Shown piece by piece: positions 14,611 to 24,610 of a stretch of DNA of 64,000 nt. Position numbers and translations under genes: made by a program. The notes below the pieces were generated by a model. The model searched no databases and had not been told where the DNA came from. It saw only the letters and a list, made by a program, of their open reading frames with translations. The stretch is from Vanilla planifolia (lineage: Eukaryota; Streptophyta; Magnoliopsida; Asparagales; Orchidaceae): positions 12,817,107 to 12,881,106 of the forward strand of contig CM043877.1 in NCBI GenBank assembly GCA_023846275.1. The letters are read 5' to 3'. Every line of letters starts with the position of its first letter. Position 1 is the first letter of the stretch.

Positions 14611-15867
14611 TCGACTCAGCCACCGTCCCAAAGAGTCCTCTACCAACAACTTCCATAGAAGCTCACGCCCCTACAGTCATTGCCAATCTCTAACTCCAAG
14701 ATCCGGCAACATGTGTCCAGGTACAACAAGGCGTATACCAGTCCACATGTATACTGTGGAAGCTAAGTCTGAACCGCATAGTTACCTACCACAACTACCC
14801 TAAAACATCATATAGGGTCTATAGTAGTCCGGTCCAGTATGCCAATCCATAAAATATGCCAACACTGAATAAACTGACTCAATCCATGCCGTTGCCATCA
14901 AGGCAACACAACTGTCAATTACTGACTGTTCTGGTAGCATCCATGTACCATACTTCTGTCTGACTGTTTCCAGCTGTACTGTCATCACTGATAACATTTT
15001 TCCCCACTTCAGGAAATTTTTAAATTCCGTCATCAATTTCCGTCTTTATCCATTTTTTCGAAATTCGGAATAGTTTCCGAGTTTAATTCCTCATATATCT
15101 TATTTCCAAAATTCGAATTAATTTCCGAATTAAATATTCTGCATTTTCTTTTTCCCAAAAATTCGGGATAAATTTCCGAATTTAATTCCTCCCGTCTTTC
15201 CTCTTCCGCGCCGCATTAAAATTAAATAAATCATTTCCGAAAATTCGGAATTAATTTCCGAATTATAAATCCTTCCGCTTCTCTCTCATCCGCACCAATT
15301 TAAGTTAATAATTGTTAATTAATTAATTTACGATTAATTATTAACTAATTAACTAAATCCTAATCCATCTCCTTCCTCCGCCCGGCGCCCGCGAAACCCT
15401 AGCCGCCGCCATCGCCGACCAATACGATCCTTCCGTCGATTTCCGGCGACTGCGAACAAGGAGAACAATTTCCTAACATGCTCCTAAGCATTAATAAATT
15501 TTTTTCGGCGAAATGGGAATTTTTCCAGGAATTCCGAAATTTGCAAAAGACACAAATTAGCATTCAATTAGATCCGATTTTCATCCACATGCTTGTTTTC
15601 ATTAAGCAAAGTATTTCATGCTTTTAATTTTCTACTAAATCACTAATTTAAACTGAATTTCCTACCTCAACGACGCCGGCGACGGTGAACTTCGTCCGCA
15701 GCTCGCCGCAGCTCCTCGCCGAACGAATCCGGTATGAATTGACTCTCCTCGTTCCCGTGAATCTCCAGGCACAAAAAGCCCCTTGCCAGGCCGCCGGAAT
15801 CACGCGCCGTACGCCGGAAAAACTCTCTCTATCGGTCGGCCGAACGAACCCTAATCGTTCGCGAGGG

Positions 15868-15874
15868 TTTTATA
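15868..15874 (-). promoter_or_regulatory. TATA box of 3' LTR
   Basis: Plus-strand 'ttttata' reads TATAAAA on the element strand, in the context 'aatataaaaccc'. It is the likely core of the LTR promoter. The equivalent in the 5' LTR, which would drive element transcription, is at 22,257-22,263. Confidence 0.6.
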
Positions 15875-15882
15875 TTCCTGGC

Positions 15883-15995
15883 CGACACGGTGAAGACCCG
15901 TTACGCGCCGTTGACACGTTTTCGACACGGTAAGCACCCGATACGCGCTGTCGACACGCTATTGACACGGTAAGTACCCGATCAGCTGGTTCAAT
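15883..15995. repeat. 40-bp tandem repeat upstream of LTR TATA box
   Basis: '[ct]gacacggt' followed by 'aagNacccg' starts at 15,883, 15,923 and 15,963. On the element strand the three units lie directly upstream of the TATA box, the usual place for U3 enhancer repeats. The 5' LTR has the same array from 22,272. A regulatory role is inferred from position only. Confidence 0.7.
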
Positions 15996-16347
15996 CCCAA
16001 CCGTCGATCACGACCGTCCGATCCGCTTATCAGAACGCACGCGCAAACTCACTCGACGAACCGCCTCCGCCTCCGCTGAACCGTTCCGGTCCGGTTCACG
16101 CGCGGTAAAAAACCAATTTCCGGTTTAATTTAAATGGATTTTCGAATTTCTAAAAATCCAATAAATCTAATTAAACAGGGAAAATTACTTAAAAATTACC
16201 TCGGTGCTCCGAAAAATCCCCAGAATTTTCAGAAATTCCAATAGCCTCCAATTGAGCTCCTGGCTCATCCTACTGTCGATCTGAAATCATCCAAGCCAAA
16301 AATTAATTTATTAAAGATTAACATAAAAATTTTTACTGGGTATAACA

Positions 16348-16360
16348 ATCTCCCCACCTT
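16348..16360 (-). other. Polypurine tract of gypsy element
   Basis: Element-strand 'aaggtggggagat' directly abuts the 3' LTR start TGTTATA, the expected plus-strand primer position. Confidence 0.85.
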
Positions 16361-16361
16361 A

Positions 16362-16910
16362 TCAGGAATTTCGCCCTCGAAATTCAGCAAGAAGTTTCGG
16401 CCACTTCTCCGCAACATCCTGCTCTAGCTCCCAGGTTGCCTCCCTTTCGTCATGTCTATTCCACAGAACCTTGACCATAGGAAATGACCTGTTCCTCAGC
16501 TGTCTGCTGCTCTCCTCGAGGATGCGAACTGGTAGTTCCACATAAGAAGAATCTGGTGTCACTTGCAAACCAGGAAGATCATCGCTGATACAATGAGAAG
16601 GATCTGGCACATATCTCTTGAGATTCGAAACATGAAACACATTGTGAATCCCAATCAGATGTTCAGGAAGTGTCAACCTGTAAACCACTTCACCAATCCT
16701 CTCTAGAATAGGATAGGGTCCAATGTAACGAGGTCGAAGCTTAGAAGGCTTCCCGAACCGGAATAGACCTCGCATAGGACTGATCTTCAGGAATACCCTA
16801 TCTCCTACAGAAAACTCAACAGCTCTGTGCTTAGGATCATAATATTTCGTCTGGCGATCTTGCACAATACGTAATCTGTCTTGCAATAACTTGACTTCAG
16901 CTGTGGTCTC
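16362..16910 (-). pseudogene. gypsy pol C-terminus: integrase tail and chromodomain-like region
   Basis: This is the same reading frame as the upstream pol segment, cut off from it by one TAG at 16,911-16,913. The 182 codons contain the integrase C-terminal region ('YYDPKHR', 'VGDRVFLKISPMRG', 'PRYIGPYPILERIG', 'HNVFHVSNLKRYV') and a chromodomain-like tail ('VKVLWNRHDEREATWELE'), as in Tekay/Del chromoviruses where it helps direct integration to chromatin. The first codon listed as a start in this frame is TTG, not ATG, so it is the downstream part of pol rather than a separate gene. Confidence 0.88.
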
Positions 16911-18842
16911 CTACACAATCTGAGGTCCCCACACTCTCCTGGAATCACCCTCCTCCCAACAAAGAGGGGATCTGCACCTACGCCCATACAATGCCTCGTA
17001 ATCTTTTATCAGTTCCAACCACCTCCTCTGCCTCAAGTTCAGTTCCTTCTGAGTGAACAGATACTTAAGACTCTTGTGGTCGGAGAAGCAATCTACAGGA
17101 ACTCCGTACAAATAATGTCTCCATATCTTCAAGGCAAAAATGACAGCAGCTAACTCCAAATCATGAGTGGGATAATTCTTCTCATGATCCTTCAGTTGCC
17201 TCGAAGCATATGCTATAACTCTACTATCCTGCATCAGTACAGCTCCCAAGTCTATATGTGAAGCATCAGTGTACATCTGATACGACTTCTCCTGTGTAGG
17301 TAACATCAATACTGGAGCGGTGCTAAGCCTCTGCTTCAGCTCTAGGAAACTGTTCTCACAACTCTCTGACCACTCAAAAGATTTTCCCTTCCGGGTCAAC
17401 TGTGTTAGTGGAGCGGCCAGTCTAGAAAAGTGAGGAACAAATTTCCTATAGTATCCAGCCAAACCAAGGAAACTCCGGATCTCAGTGACAGAAGATGGCC
17501 GTTTCCAATCAATAATAGCTCGTATCTTGCTAGGATCAACAGCCACGCCTTCTGCACTGACAATGTGTCCCAAGAATGCTACTGAGTCCAGCCAAAAGAA
17601 ACACTTGGAGAATTTTGCATACAGCTCATTCTCCCGCAACACTGTAAGCACAGTCCTCAACTGATCTGCATGAGTTTCCCTATCTCTGGAATAAATCAAT
17701 ATATCATCTATAAAGATGATCACAAACCGATCCAGAAAGGCACGAAACACTCGATGCATCAGGTTCATAAATACTGCTGGTGCATTAGTCAATCCAAAAG
17801 GTAACACTGTGAAATCGTAATGCCCATACCTAGTACGGAATGCTGTTTTGGGTATATCAGAATCCCTAATCCGGATTTGGTGATAACCCGAGCGTAAATC
17901 AATCTTGGAGAACACAGTTGCTCCCTGAAGCTGATCCAACAAATCATCGATGCGTGGTAAAGGGTATCGGTTACGAATAGTAACCTTATTCAATTCCCTA
18001 TAATCCACACACAGCCTCATACTACCATCTTTCTTATTGACGAATAAGACAGGGGCACCCCAAGGTGAACAACTGGGGCGTATGAGTCCCTTGTCTAATA
18101 AGTCCTGTAACTGAGTCTTCAACTCTGCTAGCTCGGCTGGAGCCATCCTGTAAGGAGCTCTAGCAATAGGAGCTACTCCTACCTCCAAATTAATCGAAAA
18201 CTCCACTTCCCTAGCTGGTGGAAGTCCAGGCAGCTCCTCTGGAAAAACCATAAGGAAGTCTCTCCCCACTGGAATATCTGACATAGGGGTAGTGGTGGCT
18301 TGGCTATCGGTCACATAGGCCAACCAACCAGTACAACCCTTACTTACTAACCTCTCTGCCTGAAGAACTGAGATCAGAGGGATCTGCCTGTTCAGACCAA
18401 AGTATATCACTTCCCCCGAACCAGGCACTCTGATCCTGACCTTCTTCTCCCAACAATCCAGCACCACTACATGGTAGCACAACCAATCCATCCCCAAAAT
18501 GATGTCGAACTCTGTTAGCGGCACACATATCAACTCTGTTATGAACTCGTGTCCACTAATCAGAATAGATCCATCAATCTTCTGAACAGTGGGAATCTCT
18601 TTCCCATCAGGAAGCCTAACCAGTAAGGATTCTTTTAAATAACCCTTGGATCCTGATATCTGATTCCAGATCTTCTCAGCAACAAAAGAATGAGATGCAC
18701 CAGTATCAAACAAAGTCACGCACTGTATGTTACCAAAATAAAGCATACCTGTGATCACCTCTGGTGACTCTGAAGCCTGCTGCTGAGTTAATGCAAATAC
18801 TCTGGGCTGTCCCCCAGATGAACCAACCGGTCCTGTGATCCT
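16911..18842 (-). pseudogene. gypsy pol: protease, reverse transcriptase, RNase H; integrase core deleted
   Basis: The frame runs on from gag after a TAG stop. Visible in order: aspartic protease 'FDTGASHSF' (catalytic D-T-G); RT from '[12 protein letters not shown]' with '[11 protein letters not shown]', '[15 protein letters not shown]', '[11 protein letters not shown]' and the active-site box 'FIDDILIYS'; RNase H with 'YTDAS', 'ELAAVIF' and 'SDHKSL'. Straight after '[10 protein letters not shown]' the sequence jumps to '[11 protein letters not shown]', which belongs to the end of the integrase core. The zinc-finger (HHCC) and DD35E core, normally several hundred residues, are absent. The junction at about 16,996-17,002 sits on 'ttacga'. 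A second TAG ends this frame at 16,911-16,913. There is no ATG right after the gag stop (GTG is the first alternative start), so pol would need read-through. RT and RNase H look intact. Confidence 0.9.
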
Positions 18843-19715
18843 CTATTTCTTCCATTCTGGGCAGTCGTACCTTATGTGTCCTGGCTGCTGACAGTGGTAG
18901 CAAATCATCCCCCCAGTCCGAGTACCTGTCTGCTGCACTGGCCTCTCGGAAATAGGCCGTGGCTGGAACACGCCCTCCTGAGTACCACGGTGGCCTCCTT
19001 GTCTTTTGCCCTTTTTGTTCTGTTGGGCATTTCTGAATCCCTTCCTCTTGTTGTGAGTCTCTCTCTGGGCCTCCATCCGGTTGTCAATAAGCTCAACGGA
19101 TCTCGCAGCCTCCACCAAGTCACGAAACCTGGCAAACCGACTCACAACTAGCTGGCGCTGCAGCATAGGACGAAGTCCCTCCAGGAACATCTCACATCTG
19201 CGCTCCTCAGAAGGCACCAGCTCTGCGGCGTACCTCGCCAGATAAGTGAACCTCGATAAGTAATCGTTCACTGACATTTGGCCCTGCCTGAGGTGTATAA
19301 GTTCCCTCCTGAACTGAGACATGGCAGAAGCCGGAATATAGCACTCCCTGAATGCCTCAACAAAGTCTTCCCATGCTATTTCGCTGTTCTGGGCCTCCCC
19401 AAACATAGCGCGCCGCTGGCCTCTCCACCAGGTAGCAGCCTCTCCCTCCAATACTAGAGCAGCAAGTACTACCCTCCTGCCGAATGGACATCCCAAGGCA
19501 TCAAACAGCTCAAGCATATGAGCCATCCAGTCATCTGCCACCGCTGGGTCAGCCGACCCACTGAAGCTCCGCGGACGCAACCGCATGAAGGCATCGATCC
19601 AACGATCCACGGCTGGCTCAACTGGCAATGCTGGGCTCGTCTCCAGGGTAGGAGTAGTAGATACAGGTCTGCCTCTAGCTGCTCCACGAGCGGAAAGTCT
19701 CCTGGTACCAGCCAT
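18843..19715 (-). CDS. gypsy Gag nucleocapsid protein
   Basis: About 290 residues from an ATG in good context ('gacagtATGG'); the frame is open a little further upstream but with no ATG. The middle has the retrotransposon gag fold signature ('ATWWRGQRRAMF', 'WEDFVEAFRECYIP', 'FRRELIHLRQGQMSVNDY', 'FLEGLRPMLQRQL'). A basic linker ('NKRKGFRNAQQNKKGKRQ') leads to a CCHC zinc knuckle 'CYHCQQPGHIRYDC' near the C-terminus. Gag packages element RNA into cytoplasmic particles. It ends in TAG three codons after the knuckle, and protease-RT follows in the same frame. The frame looks undamaged. Confidence 0.9.
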   Translation of the reverse strand: MAGTRRLSARGAARGRPVSTTPTLETSPALPVEPAVDRWIDAFMRLRPRSFSGSADPAVADDWMAHMLELFDALGCPFGRRVVLAALVLEGEAATWWRGQRRAMFGEAQNSEIAWEDFVEAFRECYIPASAMSQFRRELIHLRQGQMSVNDYLSRFTYLARYAAELVPSEERRCEMFLEGLRPMLQRQLVVSRFARFRDLVEAARSVELIDNRMEAQRETHNKRKGFRNAQQNKKGKRQGGHRGTQEGVFQPRPISERPVQQTGTRTGGMICYHCQQPGHIRYDCPEWKK

Positions 19716-19830
19716 ACTGTCAAAAGCAACTAATCTGGCATTAGAGTCGTCATTTGGCAATTGGCATATGGACTACTATAGTAAACAAAAGAATCAACAG
19801 TTCTCCCCACCTTGGGTTGAACTCCTATAC

Positions 19831-19901
19831 ATGTCTAGCCCCGCTATCTCACCTAGGGCTCTGATATGTCTAGCCCCACTATCTTAACCTAGGGCTCTGA
19901 T
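19831..19901 (-). repeat. 35-bp tandem duplication touching the PBS
   Basis: Two copies beginning 'atgtctagcccc' and ending 'agggctctgat' lie at 19,831-19,865 and 19,866-19,901. The second runs into the functional PBS; the first carries only its outer part. This is a leader-region duplication specific to this element. Confidence 0.85.
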
Positions 19902-19905
19902 ACCA
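19894..19905 (-). other. Primer binding site, initiator-Met tRNA
   Basis: On the element strand TGGTATCAGAGC, complementary to the 3' end of plant initiator methionine tRNA, lies 4 nt inside the 5' LTR. It sets the element's direction as minus. Confidence 0.92.
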
Positions 19906-20889
19906 CTCCTGTTACACCCCATTTTTCCTAGGCTGATTTTTGGCATACAATTTTTTTTTTTTTTATATAGACAGCTCAGATCGTCCCATACCAACCTGAG
20001 TAGCCTACGAAAACATAGGATATAACACATCATTACACACCTACTTCCCTTAACAATGTGGATCCCATCTCCCGGGTACACCGTCAAATCAGGTTCATGA
20101 CTCCTGAATTAACAGATGGACTCGCGCAATGTTACTCCTACTAGACCCAATACTCCTAACCCCTACGGGTAGGAGAACCGGTCTATTAGAAGTCTGAACC
20201 CCCATGGTTAAGTTCCATAGTCATGTAATGACCTCACCATCAAACAAAAAGATATATAACATCCTCAGATAAAATATGGCACTCCACACACCATACTCCA
20301 AGACAATAAGGTAGGGCAGTAAATGGAAACTACATTACAAGAATAAGACCAAGTCCAACAAGTGCAATATTATCTAACCAGAAACATAAGTCAGAATTAC
20401 CCTCACATATTACATGACATATGAGAATAACAACCTCATTAAATACATCCAACAGCAACAATCAACTAACCAGAATATCTCAGACAATCACAATCAGATA
20501 TCCTCCACAAGCCTGCTGACCACGATCCCACCTAATCAGGTAGCGTCAAGTCTGCCGAGCCACTGAAATATACAATACAGGAATGAGCTACGCCCAGTAG
20601 GAAAGACAGCTAGTAAAACTCACATGCAAGAGAAGGATAATAGCAAAATATAGGAATACAGCATAACAAGGTATGGTGGATAGGCACTCTCAGTCCCAGA
20701 CTCCGACCAACCACAGTCACCCCCAGTCACACCAGAGTAGCTCTCCTCTGGGCTTCCAGGTAGCGTGCCAGTGGGAACGCCCATCTCGAAACACGCATGG
20801 CGCCTAAGCACCCGACACCGCAGCGTCTCTCGTCAATCAATCTCCTGGAGACTATAGACAGATCCAGTCACAAAATCTCTAGCCAACGT

Positions 20890-20999
20890 GAGACACCCCT
20901 GCCACCCTAAGGCGCGCAGGCCTACACACTTGGCTAGCCACTGCGAGACACCCCTGCCACCCTCAGGCGCGCAGGCCTACACACATGGACCAGGAGAGA
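20890..20999. repeat. 55-bp tandem repeat, 5' LTR copy
   Basis: Counterpart of 14,501-14,610 with the same two units. Confidence 0.88.
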
Positions 21000-22256
21000 T
21001 CGACTCAGCCACCGTCCCAAAGAGTCCTCTACCAACAACTTCCATAGAAGCTCACGCCCCTACAGTCATTGCCAATCTCTAACTCCAAGATCCGGCAACA
21101 TGTGTCCAGGTACAACAAGGCGTATACCAGTCCACATGTATACTGTGGAAGCTAAGTCTGAACCGCATAGTTACCTACCACAACTACCCTAAAACATCAT
21201 ATAGGGTCTATAGTAGTCCGGTCCAGTATGCCAATCCATAAAATATGCCAACACTGAATAAACTGACTCAATCCATGCCGTTGCCATCAAGGCAACACAA
21301 CTGTCAATTACTGACTGTTCTGGTAGCATCCATGTACCATACTTCTGTCTGACTGTTTCCAGCTGTACTGTCATCACTGATAACATTTTTCCCCACTTCA
21401 GGAAATTTTTAAATTCCGTCATCAATTTCCGTCTTTATCCATTTTTTCGAAATTCGGAATAGTTTCCGAGTTTAATTCCTCATATATCTTATTTCCAAAA
21501 TTCGAATTAATTTCCGAATTAAATATTCTGCATTTTCTTTTTCCCAAAAATTCGGGATAAATTTCCGAATTTAATTCCTCCCGTCTTTCCTCTTCCGCGC
21601 CGCATTAAAATTAAATAAATCATTTCCGAAAATTCGGAATTAATTTCCGAATTATAAATCCTTCCGCTTCTCTCTCATCCACACCAATTTAAGTTAATAA
21701 TTGTTAATTAATTAATTTACGATTAATTATTAACTAATTAACTAAATCCTAATCCATCTCCTTCCTCCGCCCGGCGCCCGCGAAACCCTAGCCGCCGCCA
21801 TCGCCGACCAATACGATCCTTCCGTCGATTTCCGGCGACTGCGAACAAGGAGAACAATTTCCTAACATGCTCCTAAGCATTAATAAATTTTTTTCGGCGA
21901 AATGGGAATTTTTCCAGGAATTCCGAAATTTGCAAAAGACACAAATTAGCATTCAATTAGATCCGATTTTCATCCACATGCTTGTTTTCATTAAGCAAAG
22001 TATTTCATGCTTTTAATTTTCTACTAAATCACTAATTTAAACTGAATTTCCTACCTCAACGACGCCGGCAACGGTGAACTTCGTCCGCAGCTCGCCGCAG
22101 CTCCTCGCCGAACGAATCCGGTATGAATTGACTCTCCTCGTTCCCATGAATCTCCAGGCACAAAAAGCCCCTTGCCAGGCCGCCAGAATCACGCGCCGTA
22201 TGCCGGAAAAACTCTCTCTATTGGTCGGCCGAACGAACCCTAATCGTTCGCGAGGG

Positions 22257-22263
22257 TTTTATA
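22257..22263 (-). promoter_or_regulatory. TATA box of 5' LTR promoter
   Basis: Element-strand TATAAAA with the 40-bp repeats directly upstream (22,272 onward). This LTR copy would drive the genomic RNA. Confidence 0.6.
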
Positions 22264-22736
22264 TTCCTGGCCGACACGGTGAAGACCCGTTACGCGCCGT
22301 TGACACGTTTTCGATACGGTAAGCACCCGATACGCGCTGTCGACACGCTATTGACACGGTAAGTACCCGATCAGCCGGTTCAATCCCAACCGTCGATCAC
22401 GACCGTCCGATCCGCTTATCAGAACGCACGCGCAAACTCACTCGACGAACCGCCTCCGCCTCCGCTGAACCGTTCCGGTCCGGTTCACGCGCGGTAAAAA
22501 ACCAATTTCCGGTTTAATTTAAATGGATTTTCGAATTTCTAAAAATCCAATAAATCTAATTAAACAGGGAAAATTACTTAAAAATTACCTCGGTGCTCCG
22601 AAAAATCCCCAGAATTTTCAGAAATTCCAATAGCCTCCAATTGAGCTCCTAGCTCATCCTACTGTCGATCTGAAATCATCCAAGCCAAAAATTAATTTAT
22701 TAAAGATTAACATAAAAATTTTTACTGGGTATAACA

Positions 22737-22741
22737 GTATG
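22737..22741. repeat. Target-site duplication of gypsy element (right)
   Basis: GTATG, identical to 13,517-13,521. Confidence 0.93.
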
Positions 22742-24440
22742 CATACAATCTTTCTCTGCTAGTCATTTGCATTTCATCGTACATGATGTTTCTCATATTA
22801 TCTTTGTAAAATTAACCAAAATTTTTAATAAAAACTAAGTCCTCCTCATATTAATGCGATTCAACAAGATGTCTTATATGATATTTTAGTAAATTATCAT
22901 ACATCTCCATTGTAGTTTATGACACAAGGTCATCTTACCTTATGAAGGTGCCAACTTGTATAACAAATTCTTGTGGCAAACTTGTCACTCATATCTTTTT
23001 CGTCTAGTGAGCTCTGCACTATGTGCCTCTCTCTCCGTCGATCTCAACATTCTCTCCATCTCTTTTCCTCTTCTTCTCTCACCAGAATCCTATGACTCGC
23101 TTGCTTAGCATAGTAATATAATAAAAAAATAATTGTATAACTTACCTCTTTAACGACATCAATCCCTTTAATGGTAAAGCATTTTTACCATAACTCTCAT
23201 CAGACGGAACAAAAGCTTGACCTCCCCTTGGTTTACTGGCATGAAACATGCTTATCAGAGCAAACTCTCTCAAAGATCATCAAAGAATTTTCATCATGGT
23301 TCAACAAAATGCATCATAACTACATATAGGAAGCTTAAAATGATATACAGTTGGCTTAATCTATGAGTTTAAATTAATTTATTATTGTTATTGTAATATC
23401 TATAATAACACTCATCCTTTCTTTTATATAAATCATTGCACTCTTCTATCAAACACCCAAATAATTTCTTATTTACAAATCTATCATTTGTTATTTGATT
23501 GTAATAGCATCAAAATTTAGAATATTATAAATATATCATGACACAACAGATATTTTCACATTTTCTTGAGTCAATCGATACTAGTTTAGATCAAATGAGA
23601 TACTACATAACTTTTAGATCAAATGAGACATCATATAAGACTACAATAGCAAAATATGATCTAACTTATGAGAATATGTTATAGAAGATAATAATTTGTC
23701 AATAAAAGTATTTATTATTATTTTTATTTAAGAAAAAATACATTAAATAATTAATATCATATGTATATATAGTTTTAAATGAAATATAAAAAATTTGTTG
23801 TTTTTAACAATTCTATAGATATTACTTATGTAAAAATTTTAAATATTTTCTTAAAAAAGAATTGAAAAAGTTTTAATATTTGATGTTGCATAAAAAATGA
23901 AAAAAAATACTAAGTGGAACAAAAGACCTAAAAAGACCACTCACGTTTAGGCTCTCAAGCCCCATTCGTTTGTACCCTAGCCCTTAAGGCTTAAATAGCC
24001 AATGTCAACTCGGTGCGCGTAACTAAACTCTAGCAAAACTCAACTCTTTGTGCGTGGAATGGTTTAGTAAAAAGCCCATGCCTTGGGTCACCAGCATGCT
24101 CCTCCATTGTAGCTTTTCCCAAACAATAGAGTCGTTGTGGTGCACGGTACGATCCATTGTCCATAAGTAACCCAAAAATCCAAAGCTGATGTTGCAAATG
24201 ATACCATCCTTCTCCATATGTAGCCTCAAAACATAAAACATGTTGCTGGGCATGAAAGAAAATAAAGCAAGGGAAAGATCAAGTTGCCTTAAGCCCTTAT
24301 GCCATAAAAGAAATCCTGAGCAGAATAAAATGGTTCTTATTTGGCACACTCAAATTCTCTTCATAAACATATGATAAATCCCCTGATGAAGTTAAATTAG
24401 GCATTAACAGGTGGCGATGACCAGAAATTATGCACAGAAG
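22742..24440. other. Intergenic stretch between gypsy element and P450
   Basis: AT-rich to about 23.9 kb with nothing recognisable. From about 24,000 to 24,370 the DNA is less AT-rich and holds a 108-codon minus-strand frame (24,023-24,349) with tryptophan-rich pieces such as 'FGFLGYLWTMDRTVHHN'. I do not recognise it and see no splice or repeat context, so I do not call a gene. Confidence 0.5.
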
Positions 24441-24610
24441 AAATCTCCTCAGCAGAAAACCTTCCAATTCTTATAACAGATTGCTGAATCGGTTCAAACA
24501 CAGCTTTTTTTTTGAAATATATTGAAGAATAACGAAAACGACGGCAAACAAACCCAAATCCTTGCAATTCTCAAGAATAAGAACCAACATGCTTGGAAGT
24601 TATAAGCAAA

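Larger units (their letters stand above)
13522..16347 (-). repeat. 3' LTR of gypsy element (2,826 bp)
   Basis: On the plus strand it starts TGTTACACCCC and ends GGTATAACA; read on the element strand it is TGTTATACC...GGTGTAACA, a TG...CA LTR. It matches 19,910-22,736 nearly base for base. Frames of 60-80 codons inside are duplicated in the other LTR and show no protein similarity, so I treat them as chance. Confidence 0.95.
13522..22736 (-). mobile_element. Ty3-gypsy LTR retrotransposon, Tekay/Del-like, non-autonomous
   Basis: A complete 9.2-kb insertion on the minus strand: 5' LTR 19,910-22,736, PBS, gag, pol, PPT, 3' LTR 13,522-16,347, flanked by the 5-bp repeat GTATG. Domain order is gag, protease, RT, RNase H, then the integrase C-terminus with a chromodomain-like tail, which places it among plant chromoviruses close to Tekay/Del. 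The internal region is only 3.56 kb because the integrase zinc-finger and core domains are missing. The LTRs differ at about 14 sites plus one poly-T length change by eye, so insertion is recent. It could have moved only with a helper integrase. Confidence 0.93.
19910..22736 (-). repeat. 5' LTR of gypsy element (2,827 bp)
   Basis: Near-identical to 13,522-16,347. By eye about 14 substitutions, nearly all C/T or G/A transitions, and one extra T in the poly-T run. Promoter repeats, TATA box and 55-bp repeats are conserved. Confidence 0.95.

Noticed and set aside
14231-15933. Frames of 63-82 codons in the gypsy LTRs, repeated at 20,620-22,322
   Set aside because: They lie in non-coding LTR sequence and are duplicated only because the LTRs are. 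No similarity to any protein I know.
24023-24349. 108-codon minus-strand frame downstream of P450 copy 1
   Set aside because: No recognisable motif, no partner in the copy 2 block that I can see, and no gene structure.
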